Source: Eubacteriales bacterium (GTDB taxonomy: Bacteria; Bacillota; Clostridia; Acetivibrionales; JANLFN01). From it: a stretch of 64,000 nt of DNA. Positions within the stretch are counted from its first letter, which is position 1. Every line of letters starts with the position of its first letter. Shown here one piece after another: positions 35,652 to 43,614 of this stretch. Position numbers and translations under genes: made by a program. The stretch covers positions 118,162 through 182,161 of the forward strand of contig JANLFN010000007.1 in assembly GCA_024655885.1 (NCBI GenBank), written 5' to 3'. Under the pieces are notes generated by a model that was given only the letters and a program-made list of their open reading frames with translations, was not told where the DNA came from and did not search any database.

Positions 35652-36735
35652 TCATCCTCTGACCCGGTGGCTCACCCACCCGCACCGGGAACATCCGTTT
35701 TCGAGCAAGCTCTCCCTATCTGCTTTTCTACCGCACCTGGGGCAGGTTTTGGTACCCCTTTTATCCTCATTTTCTCTTATCAGCTCCCCCAGTACTTTCC
35801 ACCCATTCTCCCAGGGAAGCCCCATTGCTGGAAAAACAGGCCACTTTGCTCTCTTTTCCTCTTTTGTACAATACGATCAGGGATTTTTCCTGTACCGGTG
35901 CGGTTCCGAACTGCACATTCTGCACAGTAACGTGCATGATCTGATGGGAAGGAATCTCAAAAAGCAGCTTCCTCTCAAAATCATACCACCAGCACAGCCT
36001 CCGGTTCGTCAGGTACAGATGTCCCGGCTTCCATTGGGAACGGATGCCTCCATCCGCCTCCGAGGGCAGTTGGTACCACATCTTTTCTGAATGAGTCACA
36101 TCTTCTTCAGGCTGCAGGAAATCCCCCGCCACTTCCTTCTTCTCCGGGAAGACAGGATTGTCTTCAAGGCTGAGCCCTTTTTCCTTTAAGATGTTTTCAA
36201 CGGCTTTTTTCAGAGCATCGATATCCTTGGTGTGCAGCCGTGCCACCTCGTTATCCTTGAATAAAATATGAAGTTCTTTCCTCTTTTCGCCGGTGAAATG
36301 ATCCCTTTTCTGAAGGGACATGGCCTTTATTTCCTCATAATATATCTCAAATAGGACTTCGGCCGGCATTTTTCTGAACATGACCAGCCTCTTGTCCGTA
36401 ATGCATATGGTCCCTGCCCTCCAGCTGTTATAGATACCCTTGCTGTACCAGTGGGTACCAAACACAGAAAAAACAATGGACTCATCCCTCCCCAGCGGAG
36501 GCCTATTTATTTCGGTTTCCCTCATGGCCGCAGCGCGCTGTGCTTCATCCCAATCCTTCATGATGCCGTATTCCAGCATTGTTTTCATCCCTGCCAGGGC
36601 CAGTTTCAGGTTAACTCCCAGTAAAGGGATTCCCGCAACAGATATAATCATGTCGGTATTCAGCAGGATTCCCTTATCCAGGATTCGATCCAGCAGGTCG
36701 TTAAGCGTCGCTTGGGGACTCCGGGTTGGCTCCAT
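35652..36735 (-). pseudogene. GvpA-like domain fused to two PH-like domains and a zinc ribbon (frameshifted)
   Basis: The intact frame runs 36735-35767 (322 residues). Residues 1-65 match the gas vesicle protein GvpA/GvpJ core: LNDLLDRILDKGILLNTDM, GIPLLGVNLKLALAGM and LEYG. Two bacterial PH/GRAM-like domains follow (about 85-185 and 210-315), each with an ITDKRLVMF- or LTNRRLCWW-type strand. The frame ends ADKRK. Removing one G from the GGGG run at 35820-35823 lets translation continue in a frame reading LPWENGWKVLGELI and then a zinc ribbon, CPRCG...CSRCGW, to a stop at 35652. This strongly suggests a one-base insertion in an originally longer gene. GvpK overlaps its start by 76 bases. Confidence 0.72.
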
Positions 36736-36977
36736 TGTAACTCTCTTACCCCTTTGACCGATTCGGTAATCCCCTGTTCTTCCTTTATTTCCTCAATGGC
36801 CAGGTCCAGTTCCATCAAGGCATTTCCTAACCTCTCTATCTCCTCACCGGTTAAAACTCCGCTTTTAATCCTTTCACGGGCCTGGTGTTTCAAAGCGTCC
36901 CTGATGATTTCCACCAAAGCCATAATCAGCCCCAGCAAACCGTGTTTCAAATTATCCTCATTAATATCCAGCGCCAT
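36660..36977 (-). CDS. gvpK: Gas vesicle protein GvpK-like
   Basis: 105 residues. INEDNLKHGLLGLIMALVEIIRDALKHQARERIKSG and LTGEEIERLGNALMELD follow the GvpK family pattern (quoted in parts: LIMALVEIIRDALKHQA and IERLGNALMELD). The last 25 residues (QWSQPGVPKRRL...) share no family similarity and overlap the start of the GvpA-fusion gene. GvpK is a minor protein needed for gas vesicle assembly in known clusters. Here most other gvp genes (N, F/L, major GvpA) are absent, so buoyant vesicles are unlikely. AAGGGA precedes the start. Confidence 0.78.
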   Translation of the reverse strand: MALDINEDNLKHGLLGLIMALVEIIRDALKHQARERIKSGVLTGEEIERLGNALMELDLAIEEIKEEQGITESVKGVRELQWSQPGVPKRRLTTCWIESWIRESC

Positions 36978-37003
36978 TCGCTTTATCCCTTCCTTCCCCG
37001 AAT

Positions 37004-37480
37004 CTACCGGAGTTTATCCAGCCGGATGCTCAAGATGTCGTGCCGCTGCTCTACCTTCACCCTGCCACTCACCGTGACCGAGGGAGGCACCTCAAAAACA
37101 ACCACCATGTGGTCGTCTTCCTCAAAAACATCTATCAGGGGCTTCCCTCCTTCCCCTGCCGGGAGAGAGCCGTCTTCTGCAAAGTCCGACAGCCACCAAT
37201 GAAAAAGCACCTTTTCCCCGGTCACCGGGTCGATCCTGGATTTGCTGAATTCCGGTTAGAGGCTGCCGAGGATTCTCACCGCAGCGGGATTCATTACCTC
37301 CTTTAACCTGCATAAGACCTCCATATCGCCGGAGGCTCCGATAAAATCGGTCAGTTCGGAAAGCCTGGCATGTCTTTGGTCCCGAAGGTACCAGAATATT
37401 TTTCTGCTCTTCTCGTCCAGGGCCTCTAGGAATAGGCTTAAATCCCCTTTTGATCTGTTTTTCCCCCGGGGTCTCTCCAT
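37004..37480 (-). pseudogene. wHTH-Hsp20-like gas-vesicle-associated gene with an in-frame stop
   Basis: Two frames, 37480-37256 and 37225-37004, lie in the same reading phase and are separated by a single TAA (37256-37258). The N-terminal part (LDEKSRKIFWYLRDQRHARLS...) looks like a small winged-helix-type domain. The C-terminal part (PLIDVFEEDDHMVVVFEVP...LSIRL) is Hsp20/GvpH-like. Reading through, residues RIDPVTGEKVLFHWWL join them smoothly, so one ancestral gene with a nonsense change (for example CAA to TAA) is the simplest view. Re-initiation at GTG 37225 could still produce the Hsp20 part. GGAGG precedes ATG 37480. Confidence 0.65.
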
Positions 37481-37525
37481 CCTCATCCACCTCCCTCCCC
37501 AGGCTCTTTCACGAAATGTCATTTA

Positions 37526-37717
37526 TCATTTCTGACGGACAGGAGCTGCAATTCTCTGCATCCCTTCCAGTTCCTTCTCTTTTAGCTTCATTTCAGCTTT
37601 CGCGCTGATCCATCCGCACCACGGGCAGCACTCATTCAGCAATTCCTCTCTGCTCACTTCTTTTCCGCACTGGGGACATGTTTCCACACCGGCCTGGGCT
37701 TCCTTCCACGCTGCGGT
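37526..37717 (-). pseudogene. 3' remnant of a second zinc-ribbon protein of the gas-vesicle-like locus
   Basis: An open stretch of 64 codons reads WKEAQAGVETCPQCGKEVS then CCPWCGW, parallel to the zinc-ribbon tail restored in the GvpA fusion (WKVLGELI...CPRCG...CSRCGW). Upstream the frame meets a stop at 37718-37720 next to the htpG terminator. Only the 3' end of a paralog therefore seems to survive. A short zinc-ribbon protein starting at GTG 37687 is the alternative. Confidence 0.55.
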
Positions 37718-37746
37718 TTAATAATTCGTTCCCGAAGGAAATAAAA

Positions 37747-37775
37747 CCCCTGTTCTTTTTTATCATGAACAGGGG
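37747..37775 (-). terminator. Terminator after htpG
   Basis: Perfect 9-bp stem CCCCTGTTC (37747-37755) / GAACAGGGG (37767-37775), followed on the minus strand by TTTTATTT, 25 bases after the htpG stop. Confidence 0.85.
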
Positions 37776-37800
37776 CTTTACTATTTCCTGTCTTAACCTT

Positions 37801-39678
37801 CTACGCCACCATTTCTGCCAGTTTCGCAAGAATCCTATTGCTTCTCTCGATAAATCTGGTCATTGCCTCCGAATCCAGCTGTTTGTGGCTTATCATGGCT
37901 AAATCGTAGATCTGTTCGCAAATCATTTTGGTGTCTTCCTTCTTATCCTCCTTGTCCTTCAAGCTTAAGAGCAGCCGTATCAAGCTGTTCTTTTTGTTCA
38001 GGACAAGGGTCTGCTCCTCCGGGAACATTCCTTTCATGTCCATGCCTCCGAACATCCTGCTCATATCCTGCATCCTTCTGGACTGCTCGGATAATAAAAT
38101 CATTCCCGGTATGGCCTCTGTTTTCAGGTTTTCAACCTGCACCTTCAGACTGTCGTTCTTCAGGGCACCCTTAAACAGTTTTTCAAGGCTTTCCCGCACT
38201 TCCTTTGCCCATTCCTTATCGCTGTCTTCTTCTGCTTCCTTCATGGTATCCGACAAATCCGAGTCTACCCTGGCAAACTTTACCGTGTCCTCCTTTGATT
38301 CCAGGAAGGTTATAAAATGGCTGTCGATCATGGATGACAGAACGAGGGCCTCCATATCGTGCTCCTTAAACATCTTGATATACTGGGCCTGCTGTTTTTC
38401 ATCCGTAACATAAAACACTTTGTTCTCGTGCTTTGACTTGCTGAGCTCAAGATATTCCTTTAAAGTTGTATAACCGCCGCTGATGGTCTTATAGATAATA
38501 ATATCCTTCACTTTATCGTAAAATTTCGATTCCCGTATGCAGCCGTACTTGACAAAGGGATTAATATCATCCCAGTATTTATTATAATTCTCCCTCTCAT
38601 TCTCATACAACGAGGTCAGCTTGTCCGCCACCTTTTTTGTGATGTGGGCCGATATCTTGCTCACGTAACCGTCGTTCTGCAGAAAGCTGCGGGATACGTT
38701 TAAAGGCAAGTCAGGACAGTCCATTACACCTTTCAGCAGCATGAGGAACTCAGGGATCACTTCCTTTATATTGTCTGCCACAAAAACCTGGTTGTAGTAC
38801 AGTTTGATCTGTCCTTCCGACGTCTCAAACTCATGTCTGAGCTTTGGGAAATACAGGATTCCTTTTAAGTTGAAGGGGTAGTCCATGTTCAAGTGGATCC
38901 AGAACAAGGGCTCGTTGAAGTCATAGAACACCTTCTTGTAAAATTCCTTGTACTCCTCTTCGGTACAATCCTTGGGGTTTTTAAGCCATAAGGGGTGAGT
39001 ATCGTTCAAGGGAGCCGGCTCTTTATCCTTGTCCTCTTTTTTTGCGCACTCATCCTCCAGGAAAATCTCGTAAGGGAGGAACGAGCAGTACTTCATCAAT
39101 ACCCCTCTGACCTTATATTCATCCAGAAACTCAAGGCTGTCCTCCGCCATAAACAGGGTAACCGTGGTCCCCCGTTGGGCCCGGTCCGAAGGCTCCATCT
39201 CATAATCCACTCCCCCAGTACTGATCCACCGCACAGCCTCCGCACCCTTGCGAAAGGAAAGGGTATCGATCTGTACCTTTTCAGCCACCATAAAAGCTGA
39301 GTAAAAGCCAAGACCGAAGTGACCGATGATCTGCCCTTCATCTGCTTTATCCTTATACTTTTCAAGAAAATCCTTTGCCCCCGAAAACGCAATCTGGTTG
39401 ATATATTTTTTTACTTCCTCATCCGTCATTCCTATGCCGTTGTCCACTATGCTAAGGGTCTTTTTGTCCTTGTTCACCACCACTTTAATAACATACCGCG
39501 CATTGGCGTCCACGTCGGCTTCCCCTATAGCGGCAAGTTTTTTAATTTTGCTGATGGCATCACAGGAATTGGAGACCAGTTCTCTTAAAAAGATATCTTT
39601 ATCGGAATACAGCCACTTTTTTATAATTGGAAAAATATTTTCGGTTTGAATGGAAATATTTCCGCTTTCTCGATCCAT
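37801..39678 (-). CDS. htpG: Molecular chaperone HtpG (Hsp90)
   Basis: 625 residues; GGAGG lies 10 bases before ATG 39678. The GHKL ATPase domain has FLRELVSNSCDAISKI (Mg/ATP-binding Asn), DNGIGMT and GHFGLGFYS. The middle domain shows SRSFLQNDGYV, and the C-terminal dimerisation domain ends at LAEMVA. It is a full-length bacterial Hsp90 without the acidic linker. A CIRCE element and a sigma-A promoter lie directly upstream, so HrcA control is expected, unlike the HrcA-independent htpG of Bacillus subtilis. Confidence 0.95.
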   Translation of the reverse strand: MDRESGNISIQTENIFPIIKKWLYSDKDIFLRELVSNSCDAISKIKKLAAIGEADVDANARYVIKVVVNKDKKTLSIVDNGIGMTDEEVKKYINQIAFSGAKDFLEKYKDKADEGQIIGHFGLGFYSAFMVAEKVQIDTLSFRKGAEAVRWISTGGVDYEMEPSDRAQRGTTVTLFMAEDSLEFLDEYKVRGVLMKYCSFLPYEIFLEDECAKKEDKDKEPAPLNDTHPLWLKNPKDCTEEEYKEFYKKVFYDFNEPLFWIHLNMDYPFNLKGILYFPKLRHEFETSEGQIKLYYNQVFVADNIKEVIPEFLMLLKGVMDCPDLPLNVSRSFLQNDGYVSKISAHITKKVADKLTSLYENERENYNKYWDDINPFVKYGCIRESKFYDKVKDIIIYKTISGGYTTLKEYLELSKSKHENKVFYVTDEKQQAQYIKMFKEHDMEALVLSSMIDSHFITFLESKEDTVKFARVDSDLSDTMKEAEEDSDKEWAKEVRESLEKLFKGALKNDSLKVQVENLKTEAIPGMILLSEQSRRMQDMSRMFGGMDMKGMFPEEQTLVLNKKNSLIRLLLSLKDKEDKKEDTKMICEQIYDLAMISHKQLDSEAMTRFIERSNRILAKLAEMVA

Positions 39679-39755
39679 TTCTTTAAATCCTCCTAAATCC
39701 TCTTACTCTAGTTGAAAAGGAACTTCACCGCATATGGTTTTTCCTCCATTAATAT

Positions 39756-39785
39756 ATGATACAACTCGTCCTTCAAAAATGTCAA
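39756..39785 (-). promoter_or_regulatory. htpG promoter
   Basis: On the minus strand TTGACA (39780-39785), an 18-bp spacer and TATCAT (39756-39761). The CIRCE element ends 8 bases upstream of the -35. Confidence 0.65.
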
Positions 39786-39792
39786 GAGAAAA

Positions 39793-39819
39793 TTAGCACT
39801 CCACTCAAGAGAGTGCTAA
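39793..39819. promoter_or_regulatory. CIRCE operator (HrcA binding site)
   Basis: TTAGCACTC-N9-GAGTGCTAA (39793-39801, 39811-39819), a perfect match to the CIRCE consensus bound by HrcA. It is placed upstream of the htpG promoter. Confidence 0.93.
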
Positions 39820-39878
39820 TTTTGCGCTGGGCCAGGGAAGGGCTCTTTGCCACATTCCGACTCCTGCACCATTCTCCG

Positions 39879-40940
39879 TCATGTCTCTTCCTTCCCTGCA
39901 TCCCTGCTGCTCAAGCCTTTCTCTTTCGGGTCTTCCCTTTTCACGTCAAGCAAATCCAGGAGGAATATGAATAGCGGAATACCGATGACCAGGCCCCACA
40001 CCCCTATCAAATGCTCTGAAACGATGAGCACAATAAAGGTAAAAAAAACGGGCAGGTTTGTCTTATATGAATAAAGCTTTGGATTTAAAAAGTAGCTTTC
40101 CAGTGCGTGCAGGATTACAACCATTATCAGCACATACAAAACCATGTTGAATCCACCCACGCTGAATCCCAGTATGGTAAGGGGGATCAGGGAAATGATC
40201 ACTCCGGCCACCGGAATCAAGCCCAGGATGAAGATCATTGCCGCGATAAAGGGCAAATACGGGAAACCCATAATTGCCAAGGCTATTACCGATAATATGC
40301 TGTTTAGAAGGGCGATTAAGACCTGCGCTTGAAGCACCTTTCCAAAAGAATCCAGAAATCTTTTGCCGAAGTATTGAATCTCCTCATAAAAAACTGCGAT
40401 TTTGCTGCTTTTAAATCCTGCAACAAAGTTGGTAATTCTGTTTTTTTCAAGGAGAAAAAACAAGCTGAGCACAAGGGAAACGATCAGATCAAACCCTATT
40501 TTGCTTATGTCCTTAATGGATTTGAACAGGATGCCGGCACCTTTGCCGATATATTCGGCTTTGTCCAACTGCTTTATAAAAGCGACAATATATTCGGCAA
40601 TGGGATTGCCTTCAGGGTTATTATAGAGATGGATGGTTTGCTTTAAAATGATATTGCTTTCGTAGACCAGCACAGGCATATAGTTATATAAAAAAAATAC
40701 AATAATGGCTAAAAAGGCTAAAAAGAGCAAAACAATCATTACCTTCTGCTTGATTTGAATAATTTTTTTCAGCTTTAAAACCAGAAATCCCTGTACGCTG
40801 TACAGGAGGAAGGTGAAAATAAACGTCAATAAAAACATGTTCAACATATCCCTCATAATATACAAGAGCAGCCCCAGTACTGAAAGTACGATTATTCTTC
40901 TTGTTATGTCCCTCTTCATTATCTCATGTAAAAATTGCAT
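39879..40940 (-). CDS. AI-2E transporter family membrane protein
   Basis: 353 residues with 7-8 hydrophobic helices. After two N-terminal helix pairs comes a loop domain (about 95-150). The C-terminal core has LLNSILSVIALAIMGFPYLPF, VAGVIISLIPLTILGF and IGIPLFIFLLDLL, as in PF01594 proteins. Members include exporters and Na+/H+ antiporter-like proteins; a real AI-2 role is shown for few. It is divergent from nothing close and ends about 60 bases from the CIRCE site, so read-through into htpG control is not implied. Confidence 0.82.
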   Translation of the reverse strand: MQFLHEIMKRDITRRIIVLSVLGLLLYIMRDMLNMFLLTFIFTFLLYSVQGFLVLKLKKIIQIKQKVMIVLLFLAFLAIIVFFLYNYMPVLVYESNIILKQTIHLYNNPEGNPIAEYIVAFIKQLDKAEYIGKGAGILFKSIKDISKIGFDLIVSLVLSLFFLLEKNRITNFVAGFKSSKIAVFYEEIQYFGKRFLDSFGKVLQAQVLIALLNSILSVIALAIMGFPYLPFIAAMIFILGLIPVAGVIISLIPLTILGFSVGGFNMVLYVLIMVVILHALESYFLNPKLYSYKTNLPVFFTFIVLIVSEHLIGVWGLVIGIPLFIFLLDLLDVKREDPKEKGLSSRDAGKEET

Positions 40941-41077
40941 AAGCCCGCCTTCTCTCCTTTATAGTAAAGCGTATACAGGGTGCCGATATAAAAACTAATT
41001 CGTAAAAAATACAGTGCAGATTTATTTCTTAGTGCAGATATATTTCTTATTGTAACATTTTTAATAATACAAAGCAA

Positions 41078-41112
41078 AAGGGGATTCTGAATAACCGGTT
41101 CAAAATCCCCTT
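41078..41112 (-). terminator. Terminator after the small lipoprotein
   Basis: Perfect 9-bp stem AAGGGGATT (41078-41086) / AATCCCCTT (41104-41112), followed on the minus strand by TTTTGCTTT. Confidence 0.7.
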
Positions 41113-41118
41113 AATTTT

Positions 41119-41541
41119 CTATTTGCCAACTTCTATCTTCGTCAGGACCTTCTGACCGTATTCGTTTTTCACATAGGTGAATATGACGTTGTCATCTTCA
41201 TTGAGAGCTTGTATGGCAGAGCTTAAGCTTTCATTGTAGATGTACGCTTCCGGCTTTCCGTCGGCAACAATCTCAACCGAATGGCCGTCTATTTCCCCCA
41301 CATATTTTCCACTTGCTTTGATGGAACTGTCATTTCCGGTTCCTGCGGCGGTGCCGTCCGTGTTCCCCGTACTTTCCCCCGGCTGTCCTCCCGCTTCAGT
41401 AGTATGATTGACGGCATTGTTGACGGTAACCTCCCGTCCCTGGGTGCTCGATTGCACCGCAGTACTTTTTTTAATTGGACTGCAGGCTGCTAAAACCGCC
41501 ACAGCCGCCAAAATGATTAAAATCAGCGCCAGCTTCTTCAT
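41119..41541 (-). CDS. Small lipoprotein of unknown function
   Basis: 140 residues. Signal peptide with lipobox VLAAC (Cys20), then a low-complexity Ser/Thr/Gly/Asn-rich linker to about residue 75. The C-terminal region (GKYVGEIDGHSVEIVADG, NEDDNVIFTYVKNEYGQ) looks like a small beta-domain. It lies 58 bases downstream of the nucleoside ABC operon and may be co-transcribed, ending at a clear terminator. I recognise no family. Confidence 0.65.
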   Translation of the reverse strand: MKKLALILIILAAVAVLAACSPIKKSTAVQSSTQGREVTVNNAVNHTTEAGGQPGESTGNTDGTAAGTGNDSSIKASGKYVGEIDGHSVEIVADGKPEAYIYNESLSSAIQALNEDDNVIFTYVKNEYGQKVLTKIEVGK

Positions 41542-41599
41542 CCAGGTCCTCCTCCCTTCCCACCGGATATAATTTCTAAATTTTTCTTAAGCTCCCGGA

Positions 41600-42529
41600 C
41601 TATCTTTCCTCCCTGAAATAAGGCTCGCCCAGCCCTTTTGGCGGTGCGTTGTCCTTTGACCTCCTCAGGGATATGGCTATCAGTACCAGAATGGTCACCA
41701 CATAGGGAAGCATGTCCAGTATATACTGGGACAGCCTTATATTGAACTTTTGCAGCCGGAAACCTATAATATCAAGCCCTCCGAAAAAGTAGGAGCCCAG
41801 GAGCACCTTATAGGGATTCCAGGTTGCAAAGATAACCAGAGCCACGGCAATCCACCCTCTTCCCGCCGTAATGTTCTCCTGCCATGCAGGCACATACACC
41901 AGGGACAGGTATGCCCCGCCAAGGCCGCACAGGGCTCCGCCTATGAGGATGTGCAAATACTTGTACAGCGAAACATTGATCCCCGCCGCATCCGCTGCCG
42001 CGGGATTCTCTCCCGTAACCCTCAAGTTTAAGCCCTTTCTCGTGTGGTATAGGTATATGCCTGAAAGAATAATAACAATATAGCCCAGATAAACCAGCAG
42101 GTCCTGGTTGAACAGGATCTGGCCTACATAGGGAACATCGGCCAGCAGAGGCACCTTAACGGGCTTGAAAAAGTTCTTCACAACGTTCGGCAAAACCTTT
42201 CCGGCCAGCTTTTGACCGATGAAACCCGCAACACCGCTGCCAAAGATGCTCAGCACAAGCCCCGTTACCGTCTGATTTGCCCTCAGGGTGACGGTAAGAA
42301 AGGCAAAAATCAATGCTCCCAGGCTTGCCGCAACCACCGCGCCCACTAAAGCCAGTACCGGGTTTGAGGTGGAAAGACCTATCTGAAAGCCAAAAACCGC
42401 CCCCATAAGCATCATTCCTTCCACTCCCAGATTAAGATTCCCGGATTTCTCGGTAATAGTTTCTCCCAGCGTAGCGAACAAAAGAGGAGTCCCTGCCTGA
42501 ATGGCCGCGGTCAAAAACGATACAAGCAT
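41600..42529 (-). CDS. Nucleoside ABC transporter permease
   Basis: 309 residues with about 9 helices. PLLFATLGETITEKSGNLNLGVEGMMLMG (quoted in part: GETITEKSGNLNLGVEG) is diagnostic for the second permease of BMP-type nucleoside importers. It follows the first permease after 2 bases. With the ATPase and the BMP lipoprotein it should import purine nucleosides, consistent with xpt and the guanine riboswitch at the head of the operon. Confidence 0.9.
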   Translation of the reverse strand: MLVSFLTAAIQAGTPLLFATLGETITEKSGNLNLGVEGMMLMGAVFGFQIGLSTSNPVLALVGAVVAASLGALIFAFLTVTLRANQTVTGLVLSIFGSGVAGFIGQKLAGKVLPNVVKNFFKPVKVPLLADVPYVGQILFNQDLLVYLGYIVIILSGIYLYHTRKGLNLRVTGENPAAADAAGINVSLYKYLHILIGGALCGLGGAYLSLVYVPAWQENITAGRGWIAVALVIFATWNPYKVLLGSYFFGGLDIIGFRLQKFNIRLSQYILDMLPYVVTILVLIAISLRRSKDNAPPKGLGEPYFREER

Positions 42530-42531
42530 CC

Positions 42532-43614
42532 TTATGCTCCCTCCTTTTTTGTTTTTAAGGGGTGCTCATTTTTGAACACCAGTCGATACTGTATGAAAAA
42601 CTCACTGCCCAGCACAAAAAACAAAATTGTCCCCTGTATAATCTGGGCCGCCGCCTGGGGAATCTGGAATGCGGACTGAATGTAGGCGCCTCCCTGGAGA
42701 AGAGCGGCGAAGAGAAAAGATACGATAAAAATTATGGGTGCCGAAAGCTGACCCAGCCAAGCGGTAATGATGGCGGTGAACCCAACCCCTCCCGTCACTT
42801 CAACCGCCAGGGTGTTGTTTACGGCGGAAGCCTGGATCATTCCCGTAAGGCCGCATATGCCTCCGCTGATAAAAATCGCTGTCAGTATGATTTTTCTTAC
42901 ATTCATTCCCGCATACCGGGCCGTGTTTTCGCTTTCTCCTATGACCGATATCTCGTAACCCTTCTTGGTGCGGTTGATGAAGACATAAACCGCAGCTATA
43001 AGGATAAGAGTTATGATCCACCCTATGTGGATGCCGAAAACCTTTGGGAGAATGGCATTGTCAGAAAAATTTGCCACCTTGGGGAACCCGAAAGAGGCCG
43101 GATCCTTCCATGGTCCATACTGCAGGTATGTGACCCACTTTAGCGCAATATAGTTCATCATCAATGTAAAAAGAGTTTCGTTGGTGCCGAACTGAGCCTT
43201 AAAAAATGCGGGTATCAAAGCCCACAGGCCTCCGGCAATGATTCCCGCCGCAGCCATGATCAAAAGCATAAGGGGTTTTTGCATATCCCTGAAATGCAGT
43301 GCAAACAAGCTGGCCGCAAAAGCCCCCATAAAAATTTGTCCCTCCGCGCCGATATTCCAGAACTTCATTTTGAAGGCAATAGCAATTCCAAGGGAAGTAA
43401 TGGTCAGCGGTATGGCCTTTATAATGATTTCTCTAAACCTGTAAGAGGAACCGAAAGCGCCCTTAAGCATGGACAGGTATACATCCACAGGATTTCTCCC
43501 CAGGGCAAAAATAAATACGGCTGCCGCCACGAGGGCCAGAACAATGGCTGCCGCCCTGATGGCTATCGCTTTCTTTTTGGACAATTCAGCCCTCTTGACT
43601 ATACGGAAAATCAT
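42532..43614 (-). CDS. Nucleoside ABC transporter permease
   Basis: 360 residues with 9-10 helices. KMKFWNIGAEGQIFMGAFAA is the conserved cytoplasmic-loop motif of the first permease. The start ATG overlaps the ATPase stop by 4 bases (ATGA), showing translational coupling. Confidence 0.9.
   Translation of the reverse strand: MIFRIVKRAELSKKKAIAIRAAAIVLALVAAAVFIFALGRNPVDVYLSMLKGAFGSSYRFREIIIKAIPLTITSLGIAIAFKMKFWNIGAEGQIFMGAFAASLFALHFRDMQKPLMLLIMAAAGIIAGGLWALIPAFFKAQFGTNETLFTLMMNYIALKWVTYLQYGPWKDPASFGFPKVANFSDNAILPKVFGIHIGWIITLILIAAVYVFINRTKKGYEISVIGESENTARYAGMNVRKIILTAIFISGGICGLTGMIQASAVNNTLAVEVTGGVGFTAIITAWLGQLSAPIIFIVSFLFAALLQGGAYIQSAFQIPQAAAQIIQGTILFFVLGSEFFIQYRLVFKNEHPLKTKKEGA

Noticed and set aside
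35635-36090. 151-codon plus-strand frame over the GvpA-fusion 3' region
   Set aside because: No family resemblance; the minus strand carries recognisable PH-like and zinc-ribbon sequence.
37632-37829. 65-codon minus-strand frame between the gas-vesicle-like locus and htpG
   Set aside because: It overlaps the htpG terminator and is out of frame with the zinc-ribbon sequence.
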